Shown here piece after piece: positions 60,301-64,000 of a DNA stretch of 64,000 nucleotides. The stretch comes from Zhengitettix transpicula (lineage: Eukaryota > Arthropoda > Insecta > Orthoptera > Tetrigidae). The stretch covers positions 207,992,746 through 208,056,745 of the forward strand of contig CM073590.1 of assembly GCA_037074705.1 (NCBI GenBank). The letters are read 5' to 3'. Every line of letters begins with the position of its first letter. Positions within the stretch are counted from its first letter, which is position 1. A program made the position numbers and the translations under genes. The notes beneath the pieces are model-generated. The model was not told the DNA's origin, did not search any database, and saw only the letters and a program-made list of their open reading frames with translations.

Positions 60301-63300
60301 ATGGGCAAGAGTGAATTTCTGATTCAAGCTAAAATAGAAATGATATATAATAAAACAAATATATTTTTTTAAAAAAATTAAAAAAAGTGAATAATAAAAA
60401 ATAAAACATTTACTTTAAATCTGAATAATCACAGAAGTTCAAATCAATTTTTCATTGTGTATCCCAATAATTCATAAAAACAAATATGCCTTAAATACAG
60501 AGTTTATTTCAAACCTAAATACAAACTTTAAATGGTCCAACACCAATCTACAATTTAAAATTTATTGACAATTCTTGGGCATTCTGATAAGATTAGCCAC
60601 AATCTCTTTTCACTGTAAAAATGTGGCTTTTTATTGTAATAGTTTGATTAATGAATAGCACATACTAAGGAACCATGGCAGTTTTTCATTAGTTTGGTGG
60701 TAAAATTAGCAGGTATAAATGGAAAAATAGTTTACAAGGTAATCAATTCCTCAGGACATGATAAAGGTTATATAATTTCAAAAAGAAAATCCTAAAGTTG
60801 TGATGAACCAATTAGTGTAGATAAAAGGAATTAATGCAAATTGTCAGAGCAGATCTGATTCTATAACATATTACTTGTTTCTATTTCACTTCTTAAAACA
60901 ATTCATGTTTCATACTTACTCTTTCAGTTCATTGATTGAAGTTTGTTTTTCCATTATCTCATCACGAAGAGCAGCTACCTGTTTCTGGTGAGCATCACGT
61001 AATTGATCCATTTGAACTTCAAGAGCAACCCTCATTTTATTAGCTTGTTCTTTTTCCTCGGCCTTTTCTTTGCTGGTGACAGCGTGCATTTGTTCTGTAA
61101 CAAAATGTTTTATTACTGTCGCCAGGAATTAAATGGTATAAATTCCATTAACTGTTATAAAACTTACCAGCAGCCTTCATCTTAGCACATTCTTCTCTCA
61201 ATGCATCAACATCTTCCTCCAATGTGCGCTTCTTGTTTTCTGCCTCTCTCATAGATTCTTGCAAAGTTTTCATGCGAGCCTCATGCTGGGAGATCAATAA
61301 GCGGCAATCTGCTAAATCCTTCTCATACTCTGTTATCTGCAAAGGACAATTATATTATGAAGGTACTTAATAAAATGGTTGATAAAAATGTTTGGTATAG
61401 GGGATTGATGAAGTTGAAAGATGGCCATAATGAGTTAAGTGTCTCATGATCACTTCCCAAGCCTAATAAAAAGAGATCAAATGAAAAGTTGTGAACTTAT
61501 TTTCTGCAATTTATTCCAAAAATACAATAATAAAGATTATTTATACCTTTTTATTGCAATCAGTCTGGTAAGACTCTAGCCCTTGGCACCTCTGAACTAA
61601 ATTCTTTACTTCAGATTTCATTTTTGAAATATACAGTCGTGCTACAGTGAACTCTTCCTCTAACTTTCCATTGCTATCAGCAGAAACCTGAAACATTTTA
61701 AGGTTCACAATTATTTTGTTCTGATAACTCAATTGAACTAATTTTAATGTTATGCAAGTACCTTCAGGTCACTGTCTCCACCAATTGCAACTCCAATTTC
61801 TCCCAAATCTTTCAATAAATTGCTAAGCATTTCTGTAATTCTTTTCTTTTGATGAGTTGACATATCTTTCAATTGTTGAAGTTCTGATGAAGTTGTATTC
61901 AGAGCAGACTAATAAAAAAATATTAATAACATTATTTTTAAGTACTTTCTTATACAATTTTTTTTATATATTTCTCAATAAAATAGAACTTATTGGCTAA
62001 ATTTCAATTTCCACCCTGAATGAAGCTTACTTATCAAAATAAAAAATTTACATTAATAACGAATAAGGAAACAATATATTACATTATTAAATACTTTAAA
62101 ATATTTCATAATTGATATATAAAAACTAACCAAGTCAATATATATTGTCTATTCGGAACAGACTTTGTACCATATAGCTCTACCCTACAAAAAAGAACAG
62201 TAATAACAGACTGCTATAATAGCTGTAGTATGACATTAGAAATCTCATGACATAAAAGAATATTAAACTAATTTTAATGATCATGAGGAATAAACTTAAT
62301 AAGGTGATAAATTTAATATAAAACTCCTGACTATATTTAAACTACAACAAACATTGAAGACATAAAAGAAAATTAAATTAATTTTAACGATCATGAGGAA
62401 TAAACTGAATAAGGTGATAAATTTAATATAAAACTCCTGACTATATTTAAACTACAACAAACATTGAAATACTTTAAACAAAATCAGTATTGTATTTTTA
62501 ATACATATGTAGCAGAATAGAAACAAATGACTTAAAATTAATTTGACATACCTGTTTCTGCATCAGCTCCTCTGTAAGAGTTTCATATTCTTTATTTTTA
62601 GTCTCAACTTCTTGAGATTTCTGATCATAGTTGACAGCTAACTCTTCCAAAGCTTGCAAGACTTCTTTAACTTCATCTTTTGCACTCTCATTTTCCTGTT
62701 GTATGCGGTTCATCTCTTGTTGCAACAGTTCATAATCTCTACGAGTAGCAGCAATCAACTAAAAAGATATGTATGAAATAAGTATTTAATGTTTGATTTT
62801 CTGCACATTTTCTAAAAAACAAATAATATTCCATTGATAAGTCTTTATGAATATCATTTTAAAAATTAGCATATCCAACTTTGTTTACTTTTTAATTTGT
62901 TTTATTTTTAACTTAACAGCATAATAATGCACTATGAGGTCCTTTATAAAACATCTTCAAATGGTTTAAAATCTCGCAACTTGAATAAATAATTATAACA
63001 AAATTTACAATAAATGTTCCCAGATGACTGAAAATTATTCAAATATGTGAATGTTTTGATGCCATTTTGTAAGATGAACTTCAGAGCTAAAAATGTTTTC
63101 CCTTAAAATACAAATAAATTTTTATATTTACGTATATTACATTATTATAAACATCAGATTTAAATTCGGTTTCCTACGCTGAAATACTGCTGCTGATACC
63201 AAAGTAATCTTTCACAGTACATTAAGTTACACAAAGAGCTGATGTTAATTTACTGATGGTAAGTTTGATCACAACAGTGACTATAACTTTGAAAAAATTA

Positions 63301-63814
63301 TAGAAATCAAAAGTTTGTTTGATGATGTAAATAAGGCATTCCCGTAACCATTAATTCTAAGAAATTCAAGCCTTAATTATTTAAAGAGATTCAATGTAAA
63401 CAGAAATAAAGACAGACTGGTAACTACTATTATATAGCATATAAAAATTACAAAAGGGATGAAAATAGTTCTGTTGGGACTTTAAATGGCTATACGATTT
63501 GTTTTGAAACTGTCTGCTTAGAAGCAATGTGAACACCACACAATGTTTGAAATGAAAAGTTTAAACATTACCTCTTCTTGTTCTAACATTTGATCCTTAA
63601 GTTTTTCAACTAGTTGGCTTTGTTGGTTAATTTCCTCATCCTTTTCATCTAACTGCTGATACAGACCCTCTCTCTCTTCTTCCAGTTTCTGCCGTTCTTC
63701 ATTAGATAAAGAGCCCATCATTATTCCTCCACCTGGAGTTGCTGGCATTGGACCAATAACCTCTTTCTTTACTTCTGGCACTGGGGCATTTGGAGTCACC
63801 GCTTCCAATGGTTC
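54344..63814 (-). CDS. Khc: Kinesin-1 heavy chain, C-terminal 600 codons (partial)
   Basis: Plus-end-directed microtubule motor; this part is stalk and tail. Exons (minus): 63814-63572, 62758-62552, 61908-61762, 61687-61547, 61336-61168, 61094-60920, 60328-60227, 59898-59766, 58416-58228, 57781-57646, 57013-56870, 54360-54344. All borders are GT-AG and the phases close over 1803 nt to a TGA. The stalk is heptad-rich coiled coil. Diagnostic blocks include [40 protein letters not shown] and [18 protein letters not shown]. The tail autoinhibition motif QIAKPIR is formed exactly across the 57646/57013 junction. The motor domain (about 370 residues, from the family length near 970) must lie beyond 64000. 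Confidence 0.95.
55246..56690 (-). mobile_element. Penelope-like retroelement, decayed, in kinesin intron
   Basis: Minus-strand frames carry reverse transcriptase blocks: [18 protein letters not shown] around 55950, then [14 protein letters not shown] with the catalytic YVDD changed to [23 protein letters not shown], then VYMKPTHTY, and after a frameshift [20 protein letters not shown] and CENGY. These match Penelope-like elements in order. No GIY-YIG endonuclease is visible below 55246, so the 3' end is missing. A hammerhead-like motif sits at 56659-56687, upstream on the same strand. Confidence 0.85.
56659..56687 (-). other. Hammerhead-like motif at the 5' end of the Penelope-like element
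   Basis: Minus strand: CTGACGA, A, stem II GTCC/GGAC (4 bp, 8-nt loop), then AAAAC in place of GAAAC. It is one base from the canonical core and is correctly placed relative to the reverse transcriptase. The changed base is the catalytic general base, so cleavage is unlikely. Confidence 0.5.
62249..62468. repeat. Tandem duplication, 110 nt x 2, in a kinesin intron
   Basis: GACATAAAAGAANATTAAAN and the next 90 bases occur twice in a row with about five substitutions. Non-coding. Confidence 0.9.
63572..63814 (-). CDS. Khc: Kinesin heavy chain exon: neck/stalk boundary
   Basis: 81 codons. A proline-rich hinge ([20 protein letters not shown]) precedes the start of coiled coil ([20 protein letters not shown]). 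The exon begins after TTTTTCCAG in phase 0, so the preceding exon with the neck and motor lies outside the window. Confidence 0.9.
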
Positions 63815-64000
63815 CTGGAAAAACAATGAATCAAATTATATTCTCATTCTAAATAGCTCTACATGCAATTAGATTCATAATTAGTAATTCAATTAAATAT
63901 TCCATGTTGTCAGGTTGGAAAAATATTATGGTACTTTAGTAGCAAAATTACTTTAGAAAAATGTTTATTCCAGATAAAGGGTTTGAACTAGTAGCCAAAT

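Noticed and set aside
1..64000. CRISPR arrays, operons, riboswitches, bacterial origins
   Set aside because: Spliced genes and insect-type repeats show nuclear eukaryotic DNA; no spaced direct-repeat arrays are present.

Overview
The window looks like nuclear DNA of an insect. It is AT-rich, its genes are split by GT-AG introns, it is crowded with transposable-element relics, and its two conserved genes read like insect orthologues: an integrin beta subunit resembling Drosophila beta-PS (myospheroid) and a conventional kinesin heavy chain. I cannot name the species from the sequence alone.

Layout. 1-14.5 kb is a transposon graveyard: a long inverted repeat carrying a hammerhead-ribozyme-like motif, Helitron-type elements (1435-2991 and 4281-5130), many copies of an unclassified GC-rich A-tailed repeat, and a full-length but broken mariner (8400-9686). 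14.5-15.8 kb holds two tRNA-derived SINEs head to head and another ribozyme-like inverted repeat. 18.1-30.1 kb is the complete minus-strand coding region of an integrin beta gene (13 coding exons per transcript; 823 codons when spliced), including two 85-nt mutually exclusive exons over the ligand-specificity loop. 30.1-50 kb is again repeat-rich: a Helitron with a solo LTR nested in it, a second solo LTR, more A-tailed repeats, Penelope-like termini, and a short bacterial IS982-type transposase relic near 49 kb. 54.3-63.8 kb holds the last 12 coding exons (600 codons) of a kinesin-1 heavy chain on the minus strand; its motor domain lies beyond the right edge. A decayed Penelope-like element sits in its last intron.

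The two genes are unrelated in pathway: one is a cell-surface adhesion receptor, the other a microtubule motor. All splice phases were checked by hand and close without a frame error in both.

Most interesting points: the conserved alternative exon pair in integrin beta, the recurring CUGANGA/GAAAC hammerhead cores (one with canonical core and perfect stem II at 401-435), and the IS982-like relic as a possible bacterial transfer. No complete, novel multi-gene system is visible.
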